A stretch of 64,000 bases of DNA from Candidatus Latescibacterota bacterium (lineage in GTDB: Bacteria > Krumholzibacteriota > Krumholzibacteriia > WVZY01): assembly GCA_011772205.1 (NCBI GenBank), contig WVZY01000010.1, positions 62,001-126,000 on the forward strand, in the 5' to 3' direction. Within the stretch, counting starts at the first letter, position 1; each line of letters begins with the position of its first letter. The translations under genes and the position numbers were made by a program. Below, in pieces: positions 1 through 8,270 of the stretch. The notes below the pieces were generated by a model. That model did not search any database and was not told where the DNA came from. It worked only from the letters and a program-made list of their open reading frames with translations.

Positions 1-154
1 AACACTTTTGGAAGGCATGGCCGGCAAAGGCACTACCCCAATCGTTTGGAACCGAACGAATACAAATGGACGCCGCGTTCCTTGCGGTGTCTACTTCTAC
101 CGCCTAGAGTCCAACACGCGGTTGGCTACACGCAAATTGGTAGTCATCGACTAA
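1..154 (+). CDS. C-terminal end of a secreted protein with FlgD-type Ig-like domain (partial)
   Basis: The frame beginning at base 2 is open from the window edge to a TAA at 152-154 and gives about 50 residues. They follow the FlgD Ig-like pattern: a Gly-rich stretch, a Trp that starts the WDG-type strand (here IVWNRTNTNGRRVP), then GVYFYRLE and a final TRKLVVID. Domains of this kind usually close large secreted or surface proteins in FCB-group bacteria, where they can act as C-terminal sorting or anchoring modules. The rest of the protein lies outside the window, so its main function is unknown. No terminator is visible in the 160 bases that follow. The family call rests on motif memory only. 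Confidence 0.7.
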   Translation, partial: TLLEGMAGKGTTPIVWNRTNTNGRRVPCGVYFYRLESNTRLATRKLVVID

Positions 155-314
155 AGGGGCAAGGGCAAGAAGTCGAGATTCGAGAGCGATCGCAAACAAA
201 TCATCCAAATCATCCTCCACCTCAAATTAAACGATCCCGACGAGGTTTGCGCGTGTCCGCCGCTGAACGATTGTAAGTTGCAAGGCGAGCTGTTGATCTG
301 CTACCCTCCGTATC

Positions 315-1880
315 ATGAAAACTAGCAGGAAAGCTCCTCCAAAGAAGAAACTCCCAAAAAACATTGAACGTCAGCTGCTTCCCGGATTTTTGCTCGTTGT
401 TCTCGCCGTGGTGATCATCATTTGCTTCCACCCACTCACGGATTACTTTTTTGCTCAAGATGACTTTACCCTCATTTTCAACTCAACATACGACAGCGCA
501 TCGCATTTCCTCAGCTTCCTCGATTCATCGCCAGGGCAGTTCCGGCCGCTCACAAAATCATTGTATTTTACGATCATGTCCAACTTATTTGGCCTCAACC
601 CATTCCCATATCATGTCGTATCAATCCTATTTCACATTCTCAACACGTTGCTTTTCTACAAGCTCCTGAGACGGATGGGCATCGCTTCCCTGCCGGCTCT
701 GACGACCACGGCCCTCTTCGGACTCAGTGTAGCTTTTTTGAACGTCATCGCCTGGATCTCGTGTATACAGCAGCTACTCGGATTGTTCTTCATGCTCCTG
801 GCTTTGCTGCTTGGAATAGAGGCACTGGAGAAACGCAACATGCGCTCAATGCTCCTATCATCGTTGGCTTATCTGCTGGCGCTGATGAGCCTGGAACAGA
901 CTTACGGGGTCCCCCTCATTCTTATTCTATACGGCTACAGTTGCTCGCTGACATCAACAGGCATAAACAAGCCTTGGAGATCCATAACGAGGACGGCGAT
1001 TCCGCATCTGGTGCTTCTTGGCCTGTACATGATATTCATGCTCATCTGGAAGCACATTCCAGAGGGCGGTCCCTATGAATTTCACTTCGGCACAAATATT
1101 TTAGCCAACCTCTTCACGTATTTCGATCGCGTGTTTCATTTTTCCACCGTATTCCCCTTTGTGAGCAGCAAAGCAGATTCGGGATTGACCGTGTTTCACC
1201 TTTTCATATTCGCTCTCATCATATATAACATCGCCCGGGGCAGGGCGAGGCAGGTCCTCTTTGCCCTTTCGTTCTTCTTGCTCACAATCTTCCCTTTGCT
1301 TTTCCTGAAAGATCATGCATTTCACAACCACCTGTATGTTCCGGCGTTTGGGATGTTGTATCTTCTCGCCCTTGCTATCCAGGATCTTACCGACATGCTT
1401 TCCGCATGGAACCAGCGGTATACCGGTTACTCAACAGCGGTATTCATTATTCTGCTCTCGCTAATGTGCTACACCATCGTTCGGGTAAACGAGAGAAATT
1501 TCGTGAGGCAGGATTTTCCCCTGCCGCAAAATTTCGTATTTAGGAGGGCAATTATCGCCAAGAACACGTACGATGACATCAAGCGAAAAACATCATGGCA
1601 CCCCCAAAATGGTACACTTTACATGATTTCCACAGGTAACGTCACGAGCTGGTACGGTACTAACGTCATCTCGAGCTTGGGCAAAGGAGATGCGCTGAAA
1701 CTGTTTTTCAATGATCCCGAGTTGGATGTATTCTTTTTGAGCCGGGGAGACACTATTCAGCACTATGATCCGACTAGATCGCTAGCACTCATTTTCGATG
1801 ACATGGGTTACTGTTACACGGAGCAGGAGGTGAGAGAGCAACTGCAGCGACCGGCATTGGAGCAGTTGCAGGCGAAATAA
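315..1880 (+). CDS. Polytopic membrane protein, GT-C (PMT/ArnT-like) glycosyltransferase
   Basis: A 521-residue protein with about ten hydrophobic helices. After the first helix (near residues 22-40) there is an extracytoplasmic loop with an acidic pair, YFFAQDDF, followed by GQFRPLTKSLYF and PFPYHVVSILFHILN. This is the usual arrangement of GT-C enzymes that move a sugar from a polyprenyl-phosphate donor, where the first-loop Asp is catalytic. The last 130 residues are soluble. The acceptor cannot be told from the sequence. No clear Shine-Dalgarno precedes the ATG at 315. It is followed by 164 noncoding bases that hold a repeat copy. A second GT-C protein lies at 60342-62255, but the two are not obviously paralogous. 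A DUF2723/DUF1736-type membrane protein is the alternative. Confidence 0.7.
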   Translation: MKTSRKAPPKKKLPKNIERQLLPGFLLVVLAVVIIICFHPLTDYFFAQDDFTLIFNSTYDSASHFLSFLDSSPGQFRPLTKSLYFTIMSNLFGLNPFPYHVVSILFHILNTLLFYKLLRRMGIASLPALTTTALFGLSVAFLNVIAWISCIQQLLGLFFMLLALLLGIEALEKRNMRSMLLSSLAYLLALMSLEQTYGVPLILILYGYSCSLTSTGINKPWRSITRTAIPHLVLLGLYMIFMLIWKHIPEGGPYEFHFGTNILANLFTYFDRVFHFSTVFPFVSSKADSGLTVFHLFIFALIIYNIARGRARQVLFALSFFLLTIFPLLFLKDHAFHNHLYVPAFGMLYLLALAIQDLTDMLSAWNQRYTGYSTAVFIILLSLMCYTIVRVNERNFVRQDFPLPQNFVFRRAIIAKNTYDDIKRKTSWHPQNGTLYMISTGNVTSWYGTNVISSLGKGDALKLFFNDPELDVFFLSRGDTIQHYDPTRSLALIFDDMGYCYTEQEVREQLQRPALEQLQAK

Positions 1881-1927
1881 AGACGATACCAGTCAAGCAG
1901 CGTCAGCATCAAAATCCTAACTGCGCA

Positions 1928-2011
1928 ATAATGCATGCAGCGCGGCCCTGCAGCAATAATGTATGGAGCGATTGTATCAGCGGCCGCTCCGTATTCCCAA
2001 AGAGTCGCCCT
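1928..2011 (-). repeat. Dispersed repeat, copy A
   Basis: Read on the minus strand, this 84-base stretch aligns with 42541-42622 on the plus strand. Both begin AGGGCGA and, after a similar spacing (39 versus 37 bases), share a 45-base block starting ATCGCTCC in which 34 of 45 positions match without gaps. The block ends in GCTGCATGCA here and GTTGCATGCA there. Both copies lie in noncoding gaps. No open reading frame is conserved between them beyond a short accidental peptide. Confidence 0.45.
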
Positions 2012-2044
2012 ATCTAACTCGAAGGGCCTGAAGGTAACACCACA

Positions 2045-2146
2045 ATGCCGTTTCATACCACCATCATAGTACTTGGCGCGTGGCTGATCCTCCTCGTCAT
2101 GACGATCCGGAAATACCGGTCGTGGAAGGATAAAGGAGACGAGTGA
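2045..2146 (+). CDS. 33-residue membrane protein, probable small accessory subunit of the symporter
   Basis: An ATG at 2045, preceded by GAAGGT nine bases upstream, opens a 33-codon frame. It has one hydrophobic helix (residues 4-20, TTIIVLGAWLILLVMTI) followed by a basic tail, RKYRSWKDKGDE. Its TGA shares one base with the ATG of the sodium:solute symporter (TGATG), so the two should be translationally coupled. Single-helix proteins of this size ending in GDE are known just upstream of SSS and NSS family transporters and are annotated as small symporter accessory proteins or small subunits. The helix, position and coupling are seen. The functional link is inferred from that family. It is easily missed because of its length. 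Confidence 0.7.
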   Translation: MPFHTTIIVLGAWLILLVMTIRKYRSWKDKGDE

Positions 2147-3618
2147 TGGACCCGGCCACGTCTTTCACTTTTTCGGCTGACTGGTCGCTTCTCCTCGGCA
2201 TCGTCGTCTATCTCATCATCATTTTGGTATGCGGGATCACTGCGGCCAACCTGATGAAGCGGCTGGACGACTTCCTGCTCGCCGGAAGACGTTTGGGGGC
2301 GCTCTCAGCAGCGATATCCGAACGGGCGAGCGGCGAGAGTGCCTGGTTCCTTTTAGGCTTGCCTGGCGCCGCTTACGCGCTCGGCTTCACTGAATTCTGG
2401 TCGGTCATCGGAATTGCTTTCGGCATCTTCGCTTCCTGGACGCTCCTGGCATTGCCGCTCCGGAGGGAAACAGAGAAGCTCGGTGCGCTCACCCTGCCCG
2501 ACTATTTCGAGATGCGGTTCCGCGATTCGAGCCGGTCGCTCCGAATCATCTCGATGCTGATCATTATTTTCTTTTACACCACCTATGTGGCCGCCCAATT
2601 CGTCGCCAGCGGCAAGATCTTGAACGCGACGTTTGGTCTGGACCCCGTCTACGGGGTTTTGATCGGCACTTTTGTCGTCATGGTGTACACCATGCTCGGC
2701 GGATTCGTCGCTGTCGTATGGACCGACGTACTTCAGGGATTGATGATGGCGACGGTAGCGGTCGTTCTACCTATCGTCGGACTCATCAAGCTGGGTGGTC
2801 CCCACGTCCTGGCTGACAAAGTCGCCCCTCTTGGCGAAGGTTTCCTCCGTATGGACGGTGGGGAAACTGGGAGCGCTTTCATCTTCGGGATAATGTTGGG
2901 GAGTCTTTCATGGGGCTTTGGCTATTTGGGTCAGCCGCATCTCCTGAGCCGGTACATGGCAATCAGACAGCCCAGGGACATCAAGCAGGGAATGCTGATT
3001 GCGATGATCTGGGTTCTGATAGCGTATTGGGGAGCACCTCTCGTGGGCATTGTGGGTGCAGGGACGTTCGACCAACCCCTCGCCGACCAGGAAATGGTGA
3101 TGCCGCTCCTCGCCCGCCAGATCATGCCGGGATGGATCGCCGGACTCATGATTGCCGGCGCTGTTGCGGCGATGATGTCTACCGCCGACTCCCAGCTCAT
3201 CGTGGTCACTTCATCCCTGGTTGAAGACGTCTATGTAAAACTGCTCAGGCCAAAAGCCGATCCCAAACGGCTGGTGCTTTTGAGCCGGATGGCGACCATT
3301 GCCGCTTCACTCGTCGCCCTTGCACTTGCGCTCGCCAGCAAGGATCTTATTTTTAATATGGTTTCGTATGCCTGGGCAGGACTGGGATCATCTTTTGGAC
3401 CTCCCCTCCTCCTCTCACTAAGATGGAAAAAAACGACAGCCTATGGCGTGCTCGCCGGGATGTTGTCCGGTACGATCAGCAATGTGATATGGAAAAACAC
3501 ACCCACGCTGAATGCGGCGCTCGATCTCAAGCTGGCAAGTTTTGTTATCTCTTTTGTATTCACGGTCTTGGTGAGCTTGGCTACCCACCAGAGGCACAGT
3601 CGAAAGCCCGCTCAGTAA
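2146..3618 (+). CDS. Sodium:solute symporter (SSS family, PutP-like)
   Basis: A 490-residue inner-membrane protein with about thirteen hydrophobic helices. PutP-like landmarks include the first helices with LLAGRRLGALSAAISERASGESAW, the GFTEFWSVIGI segment, RFRDSSRSLRIIS, the SSS signature region around GGFVAVVWTDVLQG, and AAMMSTADSQLIVVTSS, where Na+-coordinating Ser/Thr residues of helix 8 lie. SSS proteins import a solute with Na+; proline is the usual substrate of this subgroup but is not proven here. The ATG at 2146 overlaps the stop of the small upstream partner; a GTG at 2143 is the alternative start. The two genes form their own operon. Confidence 0.93.
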   Translation: MDPATSFTFSADWSLLLGIVVYLIIILVCGITAANLMKRLDDFLLAGRRLGALSAAISERASGESAWFLLGLPGAAYALGFTEFWSVIGIAFGIFASWTLLALPLRRETEKLGALTLPDYFEMRFRDSSRSLRIISMLIIIFFYTTYVAAQFVASGKILNATFGLDPVYGVLIGTFVVMVYTMLGGFVAVVWTDVLQGLMMATVAVVLPIVGLIKLGGPHVLADKVAPLGEGFLRMDGGETGSAFIFGIMLGSLSWGFGYLGQPHLLSRYMAIRQPRDIKQGMLIAMIWVLIAYWGAPLVGIVGAGTFDQPLADQEMVMPLLARQIMPGWIAGLMIAGAVAAMMSTADSQLIVVTSSLVEDVYVKLLRPKADPKRLVLLSRMATIAASLVALALALASKDLIFNMVSYAWAGLGSSFGPPLLLSLRWKKTTAYGVLAGMLSGTISNVIWKNTPTLNAALDLKLASFVISFVFTVLVSLATHQRHSRKPAQ

Positions 3619-3820
3619 CCGCAAATCATCTGCTTGACATAATCCTCCGAGTCTCTATCTCGGAGTTCGACGAGGAGCAAGCTGGCCATAGCATTCGCTC
3701 CTCCCAGCATTCCTCTTTGCCGGCTGCATCTTCGTGTTTGGGAATCTTTCTCACGGTTGCCAGCCGCAAAGGAGCCCGGATTTCGGTGAGATCGGGGATT
3801 TGGGCGAGGCAGTGGATCTA

Positions 3821-4612
3821 CTAGCTGATCAGCGTGCTTTCGCCAGGATGGAGAACCCGAACGTCGGTGTCAGGTGCGACCCGAGCCGCTTCCCAGGCGA
3901 ATGTGTGCGGAGGATCCTTGAGGAACGACATCTTGCTCCAGAAGGGTCCCAAAGGAAACAGGGTTCCCCAATGGATCGGCACAGCCACACGGGGAGAAAG
4001 CAGCGACAGGGCGTGCGCTGCATCGGCCGGTGTCAGGTGATGGCCCCGAAGATACGGCCCGTACCCCCAAACAGGCAAGAGCGCGAGATCGATCTCATGG
4101 TCGAGCCCAAGATCCTGCATACGATCGAACAGCGCCGTATCGCCTATGAAATAGACCGTTTGCGGGCCGCGAAACAGGTAACTCAAAACGGTCGATGGAA
4201 ACCAGAATGGCCAATAAAAACCGGTTTCATGAAGGGAAGGAGCCGCCTTGATTTCGACACCGCCGATGGCGACCGAATCGCCTTCTCTCATTTCGATGAT
4301 GTCGTGCAGGACCTTTTTCTGCAGGTACCGCGTGCCTCCCTGCGGCACAATGATCGGAACCCAGCTGGGAATCATCCGGAGCGAAGGATAGTCCATATGG
4401 TCGAAATGCATGTGCGATAGCACTATCGCATCCACGGATTCCAAATCCATGGAGATCGGCGGCACGTCCTTGTGTCTCCTCAGGTGCCACAGCCTCCGGC
4501 GGAACACTGGATCGGTTAGAATCTTGATTCCGCACATTTCGACGAGAACCGTGGCATGGCCCACAAAGGTGACATTGGCGGGAAGCTGGAAATATGAACT
4601 TTTATCTAGCAT
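3821..4612 (-). CDS. MBL-fold metallo-hydrolase (UlaG / NAPE-PLD-like)
   Basis: A protein of about 263 residues with the metallo-beta-lactamase metal site: VLSHMHFDHMD (HxHxDH), a later YFIGDTALFD Asp, and the C-terminal IHWGT His. The core VTFVGHATVLVEMCGIKILTDPVF is typical of the COG2220 group, which includes UlaG lactonase and N-acyl-phosphatidylethanolamine phospholipase D. The substrate is unknown. The frame extends to a GTG at 4645, but the ATG at 4612 is nearer the conserved fold; neither has a good ribosome site. A TATAAT-like box lies upstream near 4677 on the minus strand. It is convergent with the symporter gene and divergent from the phosphodiesterase gene. Confidence 0.88.
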   Translation of the reverse strand: MLDKSSYFQLPANVTFVGHATVLVEMCGIKILTDPVFRRRLWHLRRHKDVPPISMDLESVDAIVLSHMHFDHMDYPSLRMIPSWVPIIVPQGGTRYLQKKVLHDIIEMREGDSVAIGGVEIKAAPSLHETGFYWPFWFPSTVLSYLFRGPQTVYFIGDTALFDRMQDLGLDHEIDLALLPVWGYGPYLRGHHLTPADAAHALSLLSPRVAVPIHWGTLFPLGPFWSKMSFLKDPPHTFAWEAARVAPDTDVRVLHPGESTLIS

Positions 4613-4823
4613 TTGAGCGCGGGGCGTTGGAGGCGCCTGCCTCACGCCGCCCGTTGATTACTCGAAACGGCGTATTATAGCTTTCGGTTTCGTGACCTGA
4701 ATCGGTCCAGAGGAGTGCAATAATCGGACCTGATTGGAAACAGTAGCAGCCACGGATTTTGCCAGGTTCCCTTTGCATCCCTTTATGCTACACTTCGCGT
4801 AAGATCGCCCATATCAAAAAAGA

Positions 4824-6914
4824 ATGCAAGTATTAAATATAAATATTTCCTCGATCTTCAAAGTCGTCGCCCGGTATTTCCTCGTGTGGATGGCCGATGC
4901 CGTTTCCATTGGGGTGACGGCGCTTCTTCTTCCCGGAGTATATTTCGTCCGAAACACCGAATTCTGGTTCTTGAACGCGTTTACGGTGGCACTGGTTTTT
5001 GCGCTGCTGAACGTTCTCATCCGTCCACTTCTCATCGTCCTGATACTCCCTGTCAACTACGTCAGCCTGGGACTGCCCACCCTCGCCTTGAACGCCGGAC
5101 TCTTCTATTTGATAGCAGCTCTCGTGGATTTCTTTGTGATCGAGAGCTTCATAGCAGCCCTCATCGGCATCCTTTTGCTGACGACGGTAAACACCCTTCT
5201 GGGAAACGTGATACATCTGAGTGATGATTATTCGCTGTTCGCAGCCATGATGGACAAGCTCAGCACGCTCACCCGGCCAAAGCTCCTGGATACACGTGAC
5301 AGGGGCCTCGTCGTCGTACAGATCGATGGTCTATCCACGGATACGCTGAAAAGGGGCGTCCACCGGGGTAAAATGCCGTTCGTCGCCGACATGCTGAACC
5401 GCCGCGGTTACGCATTGAAGAAGTGGTTCTGCGGCCTACCCTCCCAGACTTCGGCCATCCAGGCAGGCATTTTCTACGGCAGCAAATTCGATATCCCCGG
5501 CTTTCGGTGGTATAGCAAAGAGAAAGGGAGGGAGATCACATCCTCGAACTCGTCCGACATGTTTGAAATTGACATGAGGTTAGGAGAGAACGACAGGCAT
5601 CTGCTCAAGGACGGCACCTGCATCAACACGCTGATACATGGAGGCGCTAGGAGGAAGGTACTTACTTTGAGTGTGATCCTGGAAAAGGATTTGAGGCTCC
5701 GCAAAGGCGAGATGGAGAATTTCGCGATTTTTTCGCTACACCCATATCTCTACAATCGCGCGATTCTCTTACTGGTATGGGACTTCCTCGTCGACCGCTT
5801 CCAGAGCTTTCTCGACATCGTCAAGCAGAGGACTCCGAGGATCAAGCGGAACGTCCGCTTCTCGTTTCTTCGGGCCGTCGGAAATTCTTTCCTGAGAGAA
5901 AGCACGACTTACTTCCTCATGGAGGATCTGGTTCGGGGGGCTCCTGTCGTCTACGTGAATTACATCGGTTACGACATCGTTGCGCACCATGCCGCTCCTC
6001 ACTCATTCGACGCGTTGAGCACCCTCAGCGGAATCGACAGACAGATAAGGAAAATCAGCAGAACAATAGCCAAAAGGGCATCCAGAAAATACGACCTCGT
6101 ATTGCTCTCCGATCATGGCCAATCGAAGAGTGTTCCCTTCTCGTGGCTGTTTGGGCAGACGGTCGCTGAATTCATAGAGGACAAGCTCAAAACACGCTCG
6201 ACACAGAGCGCAGGAAATACGGCTGAAACCTCTTACCTCGCAACCCTGCTTCGGGAGATGGGGCGCGTCGAAATAGCCTCCGCTCCCACACGGCTCGTTA
6301 GAAGCCGGAAGACTCTGGAGCGCATCCACACTCGGGTGTGGGAAGAACCGACAGGTCGTGAGGACCGAAAAGGCATCATCGTTTGCAGCAGCGGGAACCT
6401 CGCGCACGTCTACTTCACCGAAAGTCCCGGCAAGGTGACGATTGAGCGATTGATGACGTTCTTTCCGACCTTCCTCGATCTGCTCGTCTCGCACCCGGGG
6501 ATTGGATTCGTCGTTACGACGAACGAAGAAGGCGAGATATTTGTCATGGGTAAGAACGGCATGCGATGCCTCCGTTCGGGGGAAATCGAGGGAGAGGACC
6601 CCTTGCCACCCTACGGGGACGAGAAACTTCTCACCAGAGAGATCACTCTTCTCTGTGAATATCCGCACAGCGGAGATGTAATAATCAACGGTTGCCTTTT
6701 GGACGACGGTTCGGTAGTGTGCTTCGAGGATCAGATCGGCACCCACGGTGGTGCCGGAGGGTCACAAACGGAACCTTTCATCATCTATCCAAGGAGATAC
6801 CACGATCACTCAATTGAAATTCGCAATCCTGAGGAAATGCACCGGTTCTTATCGAGCATCCTGAATGACAAAGCGGCAGGTACCCCGACTCTGGAAAGGA
6901 GCGAAAAACCATGA
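4824..6914 (+). CDS. Holin-fold membrane domain fused to type I phosphodiesterase / alkaline-phosphatase-superfamily domain
   Basis: A 696-residue fusion. Residues about 10-150 hold four hydrophobic helices of the phage-holin family 4 / YvlD type (LNVLIRPLLIVLILPVN is characteristic). Residues about 165-690 form an alkaline-phosphatase-like hydrolase: metal Asp in VVVQIDGLS, nucleophile Thr in GLPSQTSAIQAG, then YVNYIGYDIVAHH, LLSDHGQS and a late GTHGG. The catalytic domain should sit on one face of the inner membrane and cleave phosphodiesters or pyrophosphates, perhaps of lipid carriers; the substrate is not known. Its stop overlaps the next start as ATGA. Proteins with this two-part architecture occur in several phyla, so it is a conserved fusion and not a sequencing artefact. 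Confidence 0.85.
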   Translation: MQVLNINISSIFKVVARYFLVWMADAVSIGVTALLLPGVYFVRNTEFWFLNAFTVALVFALLNVLIRPLLIVLILPVNYVSLGLPTLALNAGLFYLIAALVDFFVIESFIAALIGILLLTTVNTLLGNVIHLSDDYSLFAAMMDKLSTLTRPKLLDTRDRGLVVVQIDGLSTDTLKRGVHRGKMPFVADMLNRRGYALKKWFCGLPSQTSAIQAGIFYGSKFDIPGFRWYSKEKGREITSSNSSDMFEIDMRLGENDRHLLKDGTCINTLIHGGARRKVLTLSVILEKDLRLRKGEMENFAIFSLHPYLYNRAILLLVWDFLVDRFQSFLDIVKQRTPRIKRNVRFSFLRAVGNSFLRESTTYFLMEDLVRGAPVVYVNYIGYDIVAHHAAPHSFDALSTLSGIDRQIRKISRTIAKRASRKYDLVLLSDHGQSKSVPFSWLFGQTVAEFIEDKLKTRSTQSAGNTAETSYLATLLREMGRVEIASAPTRLVRSRKTLERIHTRVWEEPTGREDRKGIIVCSSGNLAHVYFTESPGKVTIERLMTFFPTFLDLLVSHPGIGFVVTTNEEGEIFVMGKNGMRCLRSGEIEGEDPLPPYGDEKLLTREITLLCEYPHSGDVIINGCLLDDGSVVCFEDQIGTHGGAGGSQTEPFIIYPRRYHDHSIEIRNPEEMHRFLSSILNDKAAGTPTLERSEKP

Positions 6915-7126
6915 CCCAGCAAAGCCTCAATTACAAATGTCCCAAATGTGGGTCAGATACCTGCGAAATATCCGAGATGAGGGCTACAGGAGGATTCCTG
7001 ACAAAAGTATTCGATGTTCAATCCAAGAAATTTACGACAGTAACCTGCACGAGGTGCAGATACACCGAGCTATTCAAAGCGGATAGCAGCATGCTTGGGA
7101 ACATCTTCGATTTCTTCACCGATTGA
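6911..7126 (+). CDS. Small Zn-ribbon nucleic-acid-binding protein (COG3478-like)
   Basis: A 71-residue protein with two metal knuckles, YKCPKCGSD near residues 8-15 and VTCTRCRYTE near residues 46-53, separated by GGFLTKVFDVQSKKFTTV. This order matches the family of predicted nucleic-acid-binding Zn-ribbon proteins also seen in Firmicutes (YpzJ-like). The ATG at 6911 lies inside the last codons of the phosphodiesterase gene (ATGA overlap), so expression depends on that gene. Its role is unknown, and the coupling to a membrane hydrolase is unexplained. Confidence 0.85.
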   Translation: MTQQSLNYKCPKCGSDTCEISEMRATGGFLTKVFDVQSKKFTTVTCTRCRYTELFKADSSMLGNIFDFFTD

Positions 7127-7486
7127 CAGGGGAAATGTGTTTCTCGGATTCGCTTGCTCCTTGATCCGCTGATAAGCCTTCGAGAGCTTACTCACCTGTT
7201 CAATATGCTCTTAGCCATTCAGGTTTCCAGCGGAGGTGTCTACCCCCCGGGCCTTATTCGGCCTTTCACTGCAACGTCCCATACACGAGCCGGTATGCTC
7301 AATTCCACAGCGTTCCCCGCTGTTCAATGAGCGAGATAAAGAGCCAACGAGCCCCCACAATTGAACATGTTTCCGGTCAAAATGCTTGTAATGCCACGCA
7401 GCAGCTGATAAAAGTAATTTTTCAATGCATTTGCTCGGCACAACTTCCCACGCTGCGATTCGTATAATAATAAGGAGGAGGCACGT
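7127..7486 (+). other. Intergenic stretch with a -10-like box before the lipoprotein-sorting operon
   Basis: I see no convincing gene in these 360 bases. A TATAAT at 7463-7468 lies just before an AAGGAGGAGG ribosome site and the ATG at 7487. No matching -35 hexamer is found 16-18 bases upstream, so the promoter may need an activator. No factor-independent terminator is visible for the upstream gene pair. Confidence 0.4.
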
Positions 7487-8257
7487 ATGAGCAAAAAGGT
7501 GATGTGGGCATTTGCAACGCTGTGTTTCCTGACGGCATATCCGCTGGCTCTCATAGCGGAGGCTCCCAGCGACACCGCTGAGGTCGACCGGATTGTCCGA
7601 AAACTGGATGATCTTTACCGCAGCCAATCGAGCTACGGAGAGGTGGAGATGGAGATCATCACACCCCACTGGCAGAGAACCCTCGCGATGAAAGTCTGGA
7701 CTTTGGGGTTGGAAAAAACTTTTATCCGAATCACATCACCCTTGAAGGAAAAAGGAGTGGCTACACTGCGCATTGGAAATGAAATGTGGAACTATCTCCC
7801 GAAGGTAAACAAAGTGATCAAGATCCCTCCGTCTATGATGATGAGTTCTTGGATGGGGTCTGATTTTACCAACGATGATCTCGTCAAGGAGTATTCGTTT
7901 TTCGAGGACTATACATATCGTCTCATAACACCCGAAGACGCGAAGGAGGATCTTCTCTACCTCGAATGCTCCCCAAAGGAAGGCTTGCCGATCGTGTGGG
8001 GTTCTATCATTATCGCTGTGAGACGCGCCGATACAATACCTGTCTGGCAGAAATACTATGATGAAAAAGGAAATCTGATGCGGATATGGAACTTCGGGGA
8101 AGTGAGGTTATTCAGCAACCGCAGGGTTCCCGCCGTCATGGAAATAATTCCCCAAGCAAAGGAAGGAAACAAAACGGTAGTCCGCTATTTGACGGCAACC
8201 TTCGACGCCGATATTGAAGATAACGTGTTTACGCTGAGGAATCTCCGCTCGCGGTGA
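7487..8257 (+). CDS. LolA-like outer-membrane lipoprotein-sorting protein (COG2834)
   Basis: A 256-residue exported protein: signal peptide MSKKVMWAFATLCFLTAYPLALIAEA, then the half-barrel core of the LolA/LppX fold, with WQRTLAMKVWTLGLEKTFIRITSPLKEKG, MWNYLPKVNKVIKIPPSMM and SSWMGSDFTNDDLVKEYSF. The last two segments are hallmarks of the COG2834 subgroup, which usually travels with MMPL or MacB-type exporters. It most likely binds a lipid or lipoprotein in the periplasm. It starts a tight operon with two FtsX-type permeases, an ATPase and an outer-membrane protein. The strong ribosome site AAGGAGGAGG fixes the start. The cargo is not identifiable. Confidence 0.9.
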   Translation: MSKKVMWAFATLCFLTAYPLALIAEAPSDTAEVDRIVRKLDDLYRSQSSYGEVEMEIITPHWQRTLAMKVWTLGLEKTFIRITSPLKEKGVATLRIGNEMWNYLPKVNKVIKIPPSMMMSSWMGSDFTNDDLVKEYSFFEDYTYRLITPEDAKEDLLYLECSPKEGLPIVWGSIIIAVRRADTIPVWQKYYDEKGNLMRIWNFGEVRLFSNRRVPAVMEIIPQAKEGNKTVVRYLTATFDADIEDNVFTLRNLRSR

Positions 8258-8270
8258 ACCAGATTCAACG

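Noticed and set aside
3645-3665. Hairpin CTCCGAG-N7-CTCGGAG after the symporter gene
   Set aside because: Good seven-base stem, but no T-run on either side, so not called a terminator.
3734-4420. 228-codon plus-strand frame
   Set aside because: Antisense shadow of the MBL hydrolase gene, whose metal motifs are clear.
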